Below, piece after piece: positions 7,430-17,129 of a DNA stretch of 28,687 bases. The notes below the pieces were generated by a model. That model did no database searches, was not told the origin of the DNA, and saw only the letters and a list, made by a program, of their open reading frames with translations. The DNA is taken from the IMG/VR virus record IMGVR_UViG_3300007722_000079, positions 1 through 28,687 of that record. One strand, given 5' to 3'. Each line of letters starts with the position of its first letter. The first letter of the stretch is position 1. Both the position numbers and the translations under genes were made by a program. Origin of the DNA: a virus.

Positions 7430-9250
7430 ATGGCAAATACAGGTATAAACTACACGTCACGTAATTTCGCAGATATAAGAACTGACTTAATAAATATGGT
7501 TAAGAAATATTATCCAGATATTTTTAACGACTATAATGATGCATCTGTTGGTATGATGCTTTTAGAATTAAATGCTGGTGTTGGAGATATGTTGTCACTC
7601 AATACAGATAGAATGTTTCAAGAAACACAAATAGATTATGCTCAAGAAAGAAGTTCTATATTATCTATGGCTAGAACATTTGGTTTAAAAATCCCAGGAA
7701 AAAGACCAAGTGTAAGCATCGTAGATTTTTCGGTAATAATACCACCACTAGGTGATACTTTCGATATTTCTTATTGCCCAATTATAAGAGCTGGTTCTCA
7801 AGTAACTGGTGCTGGAAAAGTTTTTGAAACATCAAACGATATCGATTTCAGTGACCCATTTACAACAGGTGGGATACCAAATAGATTAGTTATACCTAAC
7901 TTTAACGCCAATAGTATACTATTAAACTATACAATAACAAAAAGAGAAATCGTTATTAACGGATTTACAAAGATATTCAAAAGAGTTATTACTTCAAGTG
8001 ACATAAAACCATTTTTAGAAATAATATTACCAGATAATAACGTTATATCGGTTGATTCTATCATTAGTTTAGAAGGAACCAACTTTACACAAATACCCTC
8101 AGCTGATAATTTTATTAATTCATCAATAAGATGGTATGAAATGGATGCTTTGGCTGAAAGCCAAGTTTTTATCCAAGATAATTTTACCATTAGTGACAAT
8201 GCTGGTATAAAACCAGGAAAATGGATAACAACAACTAAAAAATTCATTAGAGAATATACAGATTTAGGTTTTACCAAATTAATTTTAGGTGGTGGTAGTC
8301 AAGACATAAGCAGTTTATGTGATTTCGGCTCTAATAAAGCATTGGTTAATCAAATAGGTGATTTTATTAATAACATGTCACTAGGTGAAACACCAACAGC
8401 AAATACATCCATGTTTATTAAATATAGAGTTGGTGGGGGTGCTGATACAAATTTGGGTACTGGTGTATTAACAAATTTAGGTACCGTAGATATGTCGGTT
8501 AATGGATTAAATGTTGCGATAAATAATGCTGTTAAAGCTTCTTTGGTTGTAAACAATAATTTCCCAGCTTTGGGTGGTAGAAATGAACCAAGCGTTGAGG
8601 AAGTTAGGAATTTAGTTCGTTATAATTTCTCATCACAAAATAGATGCGTATTAATTAAGGATTATCAAGCTAGAATTAGTTTGATGCCTGGAGAATTTGG
8701 TGTACCTTTTAGATGTGGGGTGTTTGAAAACCAAAATAAGATTCAAATTTATATTTTAGGGTTAAATGCTGATACAAAACTTGATAACTCATCAACTAGT
8801 ACCCTAAGAGATAATATAGCTAATTATTTATCTGATTATAGAATGTTAAATGACTATGTTTTTGTCACAAACGGAAAGGTTATTAACCTTGCTTTTGAAA
8901 TTGATGTGTATATCGATAAGAAAAGCCCTAAGTCACAAATAATAAGTCAAATAATTACTGATGTTCAGACTTATATGAACATAAATAAATTTCAAATGGG
9001 TGAAAATGTTTATTTATCACCATTGGTTGAAACAATAAATAATGTTGGTGGTGTTTTAAACGTAATCGATGTGAGAATCTTCAATAAAGTAGGAGATGGT
9101 TATAGTTTAAATGAAATATCTCAACCATATTTAGATGCGACAACTAGACAAGTAGATATTTCTTTTGACTACACACTTTACGGTGACCCGATAAGTATGT
9201 TTGAAATCAAATTCCCTAATGTGGATATCAAGGTTAGAGTTAAAGGGTAA
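7430..9250 (+). CDS. baseplate wedge protein, gp6 / baseplate J-like
   Basis: A 606-residue protein of the gp6/J class that forms the ring around the central hub of contractile tails. The N-terminus (NYTSRNFADIRTDLINMVKK, then NDASVGMMLLELNAGVGDML) has the J-like pattern of an initial helix, an acidic turn and a long helix with LLELNA. A mid-region beta-rich stretch is followed near residues 383-425 by PSVEEVRNLVRYNF...VLIKDYQARI, the conserved EVR/DY core of the family, and the C-terminal part has repeated alpha/beta units (INLAFEIDVYIDKKSP). It lies one base downstream of the gp25-like gene, which supports the call. Exact equivalence to T4 gp6 is inferred. Confidence 0.86.
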   Translation: MANTGINYTSRNFADIRTDLINMVKKYYPDIFNDYNDASVGMMLLELNAGVGDMLSLNTDRMFQETQIDYAQERSSILSMARTFGLKIPGKRPSVSIVDFSVIIPPLGDTFDISYCPIIRAGSQVTGAGKVFETSNDIDFSDPFTTGGIPNRLVIPNFNANSILLNYTITKREIVINGFTKIFKRVITSSDIKPFLEIILPDNNVISVDSIISLEGTNFTQIPSADNFINSSIRWYEMDALAESQVFIQDNFTISDNAGIKPGKWITTTKKFIREYTDLGFTKLILGGGSQDISSLCDFGSNKALVNQIGDFINNMSLGETPTANTSMFIKYRVGGGADTNLGTGVLTNLGTVDMSVNGLNVAINNAVKASLVVNNNFPALGGRNEPSVEEVRNLVRYNFSSQNRCVLIKDYQARISLMPGEFGVPFRCGVFENQNKIQIYILGLNADTKLDNSSTSTLRDNIANYLSDYRMLNDYVFVTNGKVINLAFEIDVYIDKKSPKSQIISQIITDVQTYMNINKFQMGENVYLSPLVETINNVGGVLNVIDVRIFNKVGDGYSLNEISQPYLDATTRQVDISFDYTLYGDPISMFEIKFPNVDIKVRVKG

Positions 9251-9276
9251 GGTTTCCTTATACCGTTAAAACCTTA
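9248..9276 (+). repeat. inverted repeat between gp6-like and next gene
   Basis: TAAGGTTT and AAACCTTA form an eight-pair AT-rich stem around a 13-base loop, starting at the TAA stop. No T run follows directly, so it is at best a weak terminator or an mRNA processing/stability element. Confidence 0.35.
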
Positions 9277-9296
9277 TATTTAATAAAAATTTTAAT

Positions 9297-9599
9297 ATGA
9301 GCTGCGATTGTAAAAACGAAACTGTTAATAAAACAGAAATCAAGTCAACAAAGACAATAAGTAATTATATATTGAAAACAATAATTTTCTTATTGTTTTT
9401 GGTTATTTTACCAATAGTTGTTGTTGCGATAATATGGATAGTATTTAAAATGTTAGTTTTAAGTGAATCAATTGATATAAAATCTATTTTGATGTCTCTA
9501 TATGGTAAAATAAAAAAGACGCAAGACGATGATGATGAAGTATCTGAAGACGACTTATATATGGTGGATGTTGAGGATATAACAAATAAGAAATTTTAA
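9297..9599 (+). CDS. small single-pass membrane protein of unknown function
   Basis: A 100-residue protein with three parts. The short N-terminus has two cysteines (MSCDCKNE). One very hydrophobic segment lies at about residues 25-54 (TIIFLLFLVILPIVVVAIIW and on). The polar C-terminus has an acidic run (TQDDDDEVSEDDLYMVDVED). There is no signal-peptidase or lipobox site. It lies in the baseplate block, 46 bases after the gp6-like gene and 3 bases before the next, so it is expressed with virion genes. Holin, spanin part, or a membrane-contacting virion protein are possible. Nothing distinguishes these, and the middle of a baseplate operon would be unusual for lysis genes. Confidence 0.8.
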   Translation: MSCDCKNETVNKTEIKSTKTISNYILKTIIFLLFLVILPIVVVAIIWIVFKMLVLSESIDIKSILMSLYGKIKKTQDDDDEVSEDDLYMVDVEDITNKKF

Positions 9600-9602
9600 G
9601 AA

Positions 9603-12600
9603 ATGTCAAATACAATAAGAATAAGAACAACACCTAACGGAAATGACAAATATTTAAAAGTTAATTTAGAACAAGATTTTGATTTTATTGAAATTCTTTC
9701 TTTAAATATTTCTCAGGAAGACGCATATCGACAATTCTGTTCAGATTATGGTGTTGTTGTTGGTAGGGTTCTAGTTAATAGCGGATTTGGTGTCCCAAAC
9801 GCCAAGGTTAGTGTATTTATCCCTATTGATGAAGTTGATAAACAAAACCCAACAATTAGAGGGTTGTATCCTTACGAATTAATCACAGATAAAGATTATC
9901 GAGGGATTCGTTATAATTTATTACCAAATCAATCTGAAACAAATAATAATTGTTTTACACCAGTAGGTACATTCCCAACAAAAAGGGGAGTCCTTGATAA
10001 TGACATAGTAACAAATATTTATTGTAAGTATTATAAATTTACAACAACAACAAATTATGCTGGTGATTTTATGATTTTTGGTGTTCCAATTGGGACATAT
10101 ACAATTCATGTTGATGCTGATATATCAGATATTGGTATCGTTTCACAACGACCATATGATTTGGTTAGACAGGGCACACCAGAGAAATTATTCGATAGTC
10201 CGACTAAATTTATGGGTGGGACGAACATAGATAAATTACCCCAAATTAAAACAGCTAATATTGGTGTAAACGTACAACCGTTTTGGGGTGATTTAGAGAA
10301 TTGTCAAGTAGGTATCACCCGTGTGGATGTTGACTTAAATTATTCAATCCAACCATCAGCTATTTTTTTCGGAAGTATCTTTGGAGACCAAGACAAGAAT
10401 AGTGTGAGTAAAAACTGTAGGCCAAGAAAAGGTTTAGGTGAATTATGTGAACAAGTAACTAGTGAGGGTTCTGTTGAAATGATTAGATATTCTTTCGATG
10501 GTGAAATTGAAGATTTTTCAGTTCAAGGTGGTAGAGTTATTGATGAAGATGGTACTTGGGCTTATCAAATACCTATGAACTTAGATTATTTTGTTACAGC
10601 TGAAGATGGTACCTTGATTCCATCAAATGACCCAAATATTGGACTCCCAACTAGGTCTAAAGTAAGATTTAGAATAGGTATGGATGAAACTGGTGGTGAA
10701 GGTAGGCTTAGAACTAGGGCGAAGTATTTGGTACCGAATAACCCAAAAATTGTTAGTGAGATTGATTATAATTTTAATGAAAAAACCAAAGATTCAAGTT
10801 TCAAAAATTTATATTGGAATAAAATCTATAGTATTTCAAGTTTCATTCCTAGATATCAACCAAATAAAAGTGTTGGTAATAGAAATATAACTGCAATTAA
10901 AAATGTTGATGGGTGTGTCGGTGATAAGAATCCGTTTCCTTACAACAGAGTTGATACAGATGTGAACCCTATATTCTCATATTTTTGTATTATAATATCA
11001 ATAATAAACTATATAGTTTTTATTATAAACGCTGTTATTATAGGAGCAATCAATGGTATAATTGGTGCGCTAAATCTTATTATAAATTTTGTTGGTGGAA
11101 CACCTGTACCTTTGGTTCCTTGTGTTACGGTACCGTGTCCTACGGATAACGGTGTGGTGCAATTTGCACCTGGGTGTGGTGTAGAATCCACAGCGTATTT
11201 TAGGGAAGGGTTGTCCGATTGTATAGCTTTTAGTATGGCCAAATCTTTAAACATGTATAAATTTGATTTTTATAATGATTGGGTAAACGGTACATTGTAT
11301 TCGTTTTTATTAAAATATAAAAAGAGAAAAAAGGGTAATGAAAAATTTTGTGAATATGATTGTGGAGACTTTTTAGGTTACCCTGATTATAGTGGGGTTG
11401 ACGAAAATGAAAATAACATCCCAGATAATGATTGTAACAATCAATACTTGTTAGACACTATGTACCCAGTAGGTAGTAATAACAATCAAAATGAAGCTAC
11501 TGTCACAGGTATAATTAGAGAGGGTTTAATAAAGAAATTAGATGATGAGTTTTATTATGCTTCAACAAATCACAAGGTAACACAAAAATTATTTGCAACT
11601 GATATTATTTGTCTTGGTTCAGTTTTTGAATGTGATTGGCAAGGCTTCCCTAATTTATACAAATTTTTAACACCTACAAGTTATAATTTACCGCCAGATA
11701 TACAACAAATGAGTTCTGATGGTACTCAAATATTAGAAACTGGTATTGTAGATGTTGGTGACGCTCCTGGTTTATTATTTTCAGTTAATTGTTTAGGTCT
11801 TCATGTTGATAACACACAAGCGTTAAATTTCAGACATATTTGTGAAATTTTAGTCGATTCAGACGCAGCGACTGAAGCACCTGACGGTACGATTATCTCC
11901 CAAGCAGATGGTGTTATTAGTTCTGATGAAATAAGTGTTGATGGAAAGTTTTTTAGAAATTCTTTTCTATATCTTAATAGTGACTCAACACCTGATAACG
12001 AATACATTCCACTAACAACATTAAATAGTGATTTTAACACATTCAATCTACCATTTTATGACTTTACATCGTTACAAAATAACCCACAAGATTACATAGA
12101 TTTTAGAGGTTATCCTGAGTATGGTGGAAACTACACTTTTTATGACCAACCAGAACATTCATTTTTTATGTATTTTGGTTCTGTACCAGGAAAAAGTTCA
12201 GTTGAAAAACTTTTACAACGTTATTTTGGTACTTGTAAATTGGTTAAAAAACAAACACTATTTTTAGATTTAATAGTAACTCCAGATTCAAACAATGATT
12301 CAAGTGGTGGTATTATATTCGAAATAATTGGTGGCCATGGGCCTTACACATATACAGTTTTTTCATCTAATGGTTATTCTTTTGATGGAACTGTAGATAC
12401 AACACCACCTATAGTTGAACTAACAGGGTTAGCTGTTGGTACGTATATCATTACTATTGTTGATTTTTTCGGGTTCACAACGACTCAAACTGTTGTGGTT
12501 GCTGGTCCACCACCATTATTTTGTAATGTTTTTGTATCAAACAACTCTACATCATTGGTTTCATTTGATGGTCAAATAACAGCTAATATTGGTGGTGGTT

Positions 12601-13559
12601 TACAACCTTATTCTTATTCTCTTTTAAATTCTTTAGGTGGGCAAATTAGTTCTGGTATTATTAATTCAGCTCCGTTGATAATAGATGGTTTAGGTGTTGA
12701 TTTAATTGGTTATACTCTAACAATAACAGATGTAGAAATGAATTCTTGTTCAACAACAGGGTTATCGATTGTAGGTCAAGAGTCTTTAGTTGTACTATCT
12801 TCAAAAATAGATACCGATTGTTATAACCAAGGGAATGGTCAGATATCTTTAAGTGTTTATGGTGGTGTAACACCATATACAATAACAACAACTGGACCTA
12901 ATGGTTATTTTAGTGGTTTGTTAAATATGTTCAGTTTAGGCGGTGGTAATTACGTTACAACAGTTGTTGACAATGCTGGTTCTTCAGTATCAATAACAAC
13001 AACAGTTAATTCATCAAACCCACAACTGACTATAGTTCCAGCACCTTTAGAAGTTTTAAATAGGCAATGTCTTACCAATACACATAGAATCTCGTTTAAT
13101 ATTACGGCTGGTTTATCTTATGGTGATAATGCTTATATTTCATATAAATTAGATAATGATGCTTGGGAAAACGTTACTTTATTTTTTCCTGGGTCATCAA
13201 ATGATATGGTTTTATCGATACCTAATGTAATGTTGTCTACAGATATTAAAATTAGATTTAGTAACACTCCAACATACGATTGTTATAGTAATACAATAAC
13301 AATTACTAAACCTCAAGTAGCGTTACCAACACAAGCGTTAAATGGTAGTATTTTAACCGAAGTTTTCAGCGGTGTATATAATCACACTATCACGGTAACT
13401 GGTGGAATTGGAGTTGTAACTAATAATCCGCTTACAATACCGTTTACATATAATCAACCAACACAAACTTCGGTTGCTACTATAACAAATTCTCCATCAC
13501 CAATAATAACAACAACAATAACAGATAGCGTTGGCTGTCAAATAGTAATAACAGGTTAA
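9603..13559 (+). CDS. large virion protein with carboxypeptidase-regulatory-like fold, hydrophobic segment and SprB-like repeats
   Basis: A 1318-residue protein. Residues 1-45 are a short N-terminal module (IRIRTTPNG...DFIEILSL). Residues 50-74 (VVVGRVLVNSGFGVPNAKVS) and 151-172 (GDFMIFGVPIGTYTIHV) form a carboxypeptidase-regulatory-like Ig fold. Residues 458-499 are a continuous hydrophobic, Ile-rich stretch long enough for two membrane helices. From about 886 on come at least three Ig-like repeats with GG.GPYTYT...L.GL..GTY.ITI.D, the pattern of SprB repeats found in Bacteroidota gliding adhesins, followed by two weaker Ig-like units. It sits directly after baseplate genes, so a baseplate or tail-fibre-network role is likely. 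The overall family is not one I can name. The start follows three bases after the previous stop. Confidence 0.85.
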   Translation: MSNTIRIRTTPNGNDKYLKVNLEQDFDFIEILSLNISQEDAYRQFCSDYGVVVGRVLVNSGFGVPNAKVSVFIPIDEVDKQNPTIRGLYPYELITDKDYRGIRYNLLPNQSETNNNCFTPVGTFPTKRGVLDNDIVTNIYCKYYKFTTTTNYAGDFMIFGVPIGTYTIHVDADISDIGIVSQRPYDLVRQGTPEKLFDSPTKFMGGTNIDKLPQIKTANIGVNVQPFWGDLENCQVGITRVDVDLNYSIQPSAIFFGSIFGDQDKNSVSKNCRPRKGLGELCEQVTSEGSVEMIRYSFDGEIEDFSVQGGRVIDEDGTWAYQIPMNLDYFVTAEDGTLIPSNDPNIGLPTRSKVRFRIGMDETGGEGRLRTRAKYLVPNNPKIVSEIDYNFNEKTKDSSFKNLYWNKIYSISSFIPRYQPNKSVGNRNITAIKNVDGCVGDKNPFPYNRVDTDVNPIFSYFCIIISIINYIVFIINAVIIGAINGIIGALNLIINFVGGTPVPLVPCVTVPCPTDNGVVQFAPGCGVESTAYFREGLSDCIAFSMAKSLNMYKFDFYNDWVNGTLYSFLLKYKKRKKGNEKFCEYDCGDFLGYPDYSGVDENENNIPDNDCNNQYLLDTMYPVGSNNNQNEATVTGIIREGLIKKLDDEFYYASTNHKVTQKLFATDIICLGSVFECDWQGFPNLYKFLTPTSYNLPPDIQQMSSDGTQILETGIVDVGDAPGLLFSVNCLGLHVDNTQALNFRHICEILVDSDAATEAPDGTIISQADGVISSDEISVDGKFFRNSFLYLNSDSTPDNEYIPLTTLNSDFNTFNLPFYDFTSLQNNPQDYIDFRGYPEYGGNYTFYDQPEHSFFMYFGSVPGKSSVEKLLQRYFGTCKLVKKQTLFLDLIVTPDSNNDSSGGIIFEIIGGHGPYTYTVFSSNGYSFDGTVDTTPPIVELTGLAVGTYIITIVDFFGFTTTQTVVVAGPPPLFCNVFVSNNSTSLVSFDGQITANIGGGLQPYSYSLLNSLGGQISSGIINSAPLIIDGLGVDLIGYTLTITDVEMNSCSTTGLSIVGQESLVVLSSKIDTDCYNQGNGQISLSVYGGVTPYTITTTGPNGYFSGLLNMFSLGGGNYVTTVVDNAGSSVSITTTVNSSNPQLTIVPAPLEVLNRQCLTNTHRISFNITAGLSYGDNAYISYKLDNDAWENVTLFFPGSSNDMVLSIPNVMLSTDIKIRFSNTPTYDCYSNTITITKPQVALPTQALNGSILTEVFSGVYNHTITVTGGIGVVTNNPLTIPFTYNQPTQTSVATITNSPSPIITTTITDSVGCQIVITG

Positions 13560-13560
13560 A

Positions 13561-15333
13561 ATGGAGAGATTTATACAAAGATTAAACGCTGAAACGTCTA
13601 AGAAATTAGTTAATGTAGATACTTTTTTAAAATTAAATTTAGATGCTAAACAAAGATTGCTTCCACCGAGCTCAATAAATAAAGTGGTAAATGCTGATGA
13701 AAGATTTAATGAAGAAAGACAAAAGGGTAGTTTTTATAGAATACTAGGTACTATAAACTCAACATCAACAAACGCTTTGTTTAATCTTGCTGACGGTCAA
13801 ATGGCTGATGAATTTACTTGGGCTGGATTTAATTATAGCAATGCTGAAAATGAATTTAGATTTTTAAACTCTATCTACCCAAATGTTGTTTCAAAATATT
13901 TAAAGGAAAAAGATGGTTGGTTCGGTTACTTTGAACCAGACGTTAATAAAGCTGATTTTTGCAATTTTTATGATATGGAACCAAAAAGAGAGCGTTTTTC
14001 ATTTATTTCAGATATATCTCCTTTTCATGCGTTAGACAATTTACCAATTAAAAATTGGGAACTTACAATAACTTACCCAGTAAGTGTTGATAGTGGACAT
14101 ACTATGGTTAATAATGGTCTTATGATAATTGATTCATCTCAAGCTGATGTTTCAAATAGACCTATGACAGCAATCGGAATGGGTTGTTTTCACAACTTAA
14201 ATATTGGTGATATTGTTAATATAAGTGGAACGAATGGTTACGATGGTGAACACGTAGTTATTAGAACTGGTTTGGATAATGGTGATTTAAAAGCGTATTA
14301 TTTTGTGATAGATGTCCCTCCAATGGGTTCCGTTTCTTTTAATTCAAGGATGAAAAGAACATTTGGTGGTATTGAATCAATTTATTATTTTAGGAAATTT
14401 AGAAAAATAAAAACCAGAAACTCTCAATTCATAAAAGAAGGTGATTATGAATCTTACAAACTTGCTTTTAGTGAAAATTATTTTTCAGATGTTATTTCAC
14501 AGTTTTCGTTTAATGAGGATATAGATATTAGTGAGTTAGTTGATAACTTAGGCCGACCTTTAAGTGAATTATATTTAACCATTATAAAGACTGATAGTAA
14601 TAATCTTTTCAGTAATGTTTCTTCTGGAATAGAAACTCCTTTTATCCCAATATTAAACACTAGTGATTTTAATATTTACTTAGTAGATATACCAGTTATA
14701 AATAGAATCCATAATGGTGGTGCTTCACCATTTCAATCACACAACCCGTTAGAAAATGATGTTACGATTTCTGGTGGGATTACAAATAGTAATGAATTTT
14801 ACGGGGATTTGGTTGAATACAATTCAAATGAAGTAAAAGAAACTATTTTAGCAGATGTCTCTCATAGATTTAACACCGTTAACAGGGAAACACCTTCTCA
14901 AGTTATTACATACAACGTAACGAACGGAACCAACGGAGTTGCCCCAACACTTCAAACAATCAATTTGGGACCAAGACAAGAAGGTTATATATATAAACCA
15001 CATCATTTAATAAAGATAAGGGAACTTTCTAGTTATGTTGAACAAGGTGACCAATTTACCGTTGGCATACCAAATTATGCTATTGATTTAAACGATGGTA
15101 GATTCCTGTGGCGAGATATGTTAGATATTGGGTTTAATCAAACGGATGAATTTCCTTTGGATTATCCTTTTTTAAATGGTTGTCATTATATGTATGATAA
15201 TTATTGTTTTACAGTTAGAAGACAAGACCCGTTTAATAATTGGGATTTGTACTATTCGAAATTTCCAGCAGACCCAATAGGGGAAAGAACAACAAACAAA
15301 TTTGATTTTAATTCAGCAGAAGATGTTTGTTAA
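13561..15333 (+). CDS. hypothetical virion protein (590 residues)
   Basis: I do not recognise a named family. The protein is soluble, with no membrane segment, rich in Asn, Phe, Tyr and Gly like phage structural proteins. A charged helical start (MERFIQRLNAETSKKLVNVD) is followed by beta-rich sequence; NISGTNGYDGEHVVIRT near residues 222-238 looks like a small beta-barrel/Ig segment. The C-terminus ends in a lone cysteine (SAEDVC). One base separates it from the stop of the preceding 1318-residue gene, so the two are probably translated together. Position in the block and composition suggest a baseplate or tail-tip component. Confidence 0.85.
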   Translation: MERFIQRLNAETSKKLVNVDTFLKLNLDAKQRLLPPSSINKVVNADERFNEERQKGSFYRILGTINSTSTNALFNLADGQMADEFTWAGFNYSNAENEFRFLNSIYPNVVSKYLKEKDGWFGYFEPDVNKADFCNFYDMEPKRERFSFISDISPFHALDNLPIKNWELTITYPVSVDSGHTMVNNGLMIIDSSQADVSNRPMTAIGMGCFHNLNIGDIVNISGTNGYDGEHVVIRTGLDNGDLKAYYFVIDVPPMGSVSFNSRMKRTFGGIESIYYFRKFRKIKTRNSQFIKEGDYESYKLAFSENYFSDVISQFSFNEDIDISELVDNLGRPLSELYLTIIKTDSNNLFSNVSSGIETPFIPILNTSDFNIYLVDIPVINRIHNGGASPFQSHNPLENDVTISGGITNSNEFYGDLVEYNSNEVKETILADVSHRFNTVNRETPSQVITYNVTNGTNGVAPTLQTINLGPRQEGYIYKPHHLIKIRELSSYVEQGDQFTVGIPNYAIDLNDGRFLWRDMLDIGFNQTDEFPLDYPFLNGCHYMYDNYCFTVRRQDPFNNWDLYYSKFPADPIGERTTNKFDFNSAEDVC

Positions 15334-15363
15334 ATACTTATAATAAATTAAAAACATTAAACG

Positions 15364-16215
15364 ATGGTTCTTAACAGATATCAAATAAATTTAAACACAT
15401 TTCCTAGCGGTTCAACTACTACGTATTTTACTATACCTATAAATCTTGAATACCAACTAGTGGACCAGAATGATATTGTTAAAAGAATTTTTGTTGACGT
15501 TGAAACTGAAAAAGCTATAAACCCAATAATTGATTACGAAAAAATAAGATTTTCACCTTCTGGGTTAACTGATAATATAATTGACAAAATAGTTTACAAC
15601 GTTATTTTAACTGGTGGAACAACTTATGCTGATATAGGGTTTGATAATGATGATATAAAGTTTCAAAAAGAAACATTTAAACAAACGTTTTTAAAATTAA
15701 ATTTCTATGATTCAGACAACCCACTTAATCAAAATTTGGTTTCTAATGTTACATTATTTTCGGAATTAAAACCAGCTGATTTACATCAAATAAATAGTTC
15801 AATTGGTTTTATAGGCCAAACACTCCCAGCGTCTCAAATACCTTTATCGTTTGTTTTAGGTAGTTCAATTTATAACCCGAATTCATTTGCACAAGGTTTT
15901 TTTCTTTATGATTATAAAGATGAAATAAATGTAGGTGATTCTAAATATCTATACATGAGAGCTAGTTTTAAAAACGCCAAAAATGGTGTGAGTACAAACT
16001 TAATGGTTAAATTAAACGCACAACCTATAGATACCCTAATCCATGAATTGTATACTAGGTATGTAATGGTTAGGACTGATAATGGGTATTTTTATCAAAT
16101 AGATGACACATACCAAGGTAATTTGGGTACTACGGGGTCAAATAACATAACCTATGACTATAATTCGATACTGAATTCAGTTACAGTCAACCTTTATCAA
16201 ATATTAGCATTATAA
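15364..16215 (+). CDS. hypothetical virion protein (283 residues)
   Basis: No recognised family. A beta-rich, Asn/Thr/Ile-rich soluble protein with no signal peptide or membrane helix. Near residues 101-125 KFQKETFKQTFLKLNFYDSDNP and the following SNVTLFSELKP look like an exposed-loop Ig or jelly-roll segment. The ATG lies behind an A-rich 30-base leader. The last base of its TAA is the first base of the next ATG, so the next gene is probably coupled. By context it is a tail or baseplate structural protein. Confidence 0.82.
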   Translation: MVLNRYQINLNTFPSGSTTTYFTIPINLEYQLVDQNDIVKRIFVDVETEKAINPIIDYEKIRFSPSGLTDNIIDKIVYNVILTGGTTYADIGFDNDDIKFQKETFKQTFLKLNFYDSDNPLNQNLVSNVTLFSELKPADLHQINSSIGFIGQTLPASQIPLSFVLGSSIYNPNSFAQGFFLYDYKDEINVGDSKYLYMRASFKNAKNGVSTNLMVKLNAQPIDTLIHELYTRYVMVRTDNGYFYQIDDTYQGNLGTTGSNNITYDYNSILNSVTVNLYQILAL

Positions 16216-17090
16216 TGGAAGTAATTAAACGTAAAATTTTACTAGAAAATAGTATTGATAGAACCAATAGTAAGACATGGGGTGCTTTAACAGCGGATAC
16301 ATTTTACATTAATGTTTTTTTAACACAAACTATGGATGATGGAGGTATTTTTACCGACATTGAATACATTGATGCCGATATTTCTAACTCAACTTTAATA
16401 GATTATACAATTTTAACCGATAAATTAACCTCTAGTGGTCTAACTTTTCCGTTTATGTATACACAAACACCATATTTAACATCTTCGGCTAATATGTTTG
16501 AAGATATAACACTTAGATTCCCTTCAAATAATGAAATAGATTATTATAATTCATTAAATTTAGTAATTACTGGGTTAACGGATAGTAAAATTGAAGATGT
16601 TAAATCATATGATGAAAATGAAAGGTATAAAATAGGTTTTGACATGCAAACCGAAGACTATATTAACTATAATAATATTAATGTCTCTAGTGTAAGTCGA
16701 GTTATATCAACAACTGAACCTATGTTGTATGTTTTCGACACATCAAACGATATAAACATGGGGTTAGACACTCAAATACATGGGTTACAATACAAAGATT
16801 ATTCGGGTAACACTATGGTTATTGGTATAGATGGAGTAAATAATGGTATACCCCTAACTACTCTTAGGTATATAGGTGAAGGTCAAAATGAAACAAACAC
16901 TTCTTTATCAGCTTTAACCAAAGAAGAATACTTCTTTGGTATTATTTCCCCACCAGAAATTAAAAACGATGTATTTATAGAAAGAGGGGTTATTTCAGTA
17001 TTGGAACCTCATTTAAGGTTATCAGAAATAAAGAACTTAGGTGAATTAAGTAGATATGGTAACGGGTATTATAATTTAATAAAACAATAG
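16215..17090 (+). CDS. hypothetical virion protein (291 residues)
   Basis: No recognised family. The length is close to that of the preceding protein, and both open with a short charged strand and then a beta-rich region, but I see no clear sequence identity, so paralogy is only a suggestion. The C-terminus carries SKIEDVKSYDENERYKIGFD and later LSEIKNLGELSRYGNGYYNL, which recalls the end of phage baseplate appendage proteins. The start overlaps the preceding TAA by one base (TAATG). It probably forms a complex with its neighbour. Confidence 0.8.
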   Translation: MEVIKRKILLENSIDRTNSKTWGALTADTFYINVFLTQTMDDGGIFTDIEYIDADISNSTLIDYTILTDKLTSSGLTFPFMYTQTPYLTSSANMFEDITLRFPSNNEIDYYNSLNLVITGLTDSKIEDVKSYDENERYKIGFDMQTEDYINYNNINVSSVSRVISTTEPMLYVFDTSNDINMGLDTQIHGLQYKDYSGNTMVIGIDGVNNGIPLTTLRYIGEGQNETNTSLSALTKEEYFFGIISPPEIKNDVFIERGVISVLEPHLRLSEIKNLGELSRYGNGYYNLIKQ

Positions 17091-17129
17091 ACTTTGGTTA
17101 AATCAAGGTTACATTAATAAATAAAAAAC

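Noticed and set aside
10684-10890. Second + strand reading frame inside the 1318-residue gene
   Set aside because: Out of frame within a well-supported long gene, with no leader and no recognisable product.
12661-12891. Minus-strand leucine/histidine-rich reading frame
   Set aside because: A shadow of Asn/Thr-rich sense codons in the SprB-like repeats; no independent signal.
14697-14704. TATAAATA as a late promoter
   Set aside because: It lies inside a coding region of an AT-rich genome with no gene start nearby; chance matches weaken the same motif at 25169 too.
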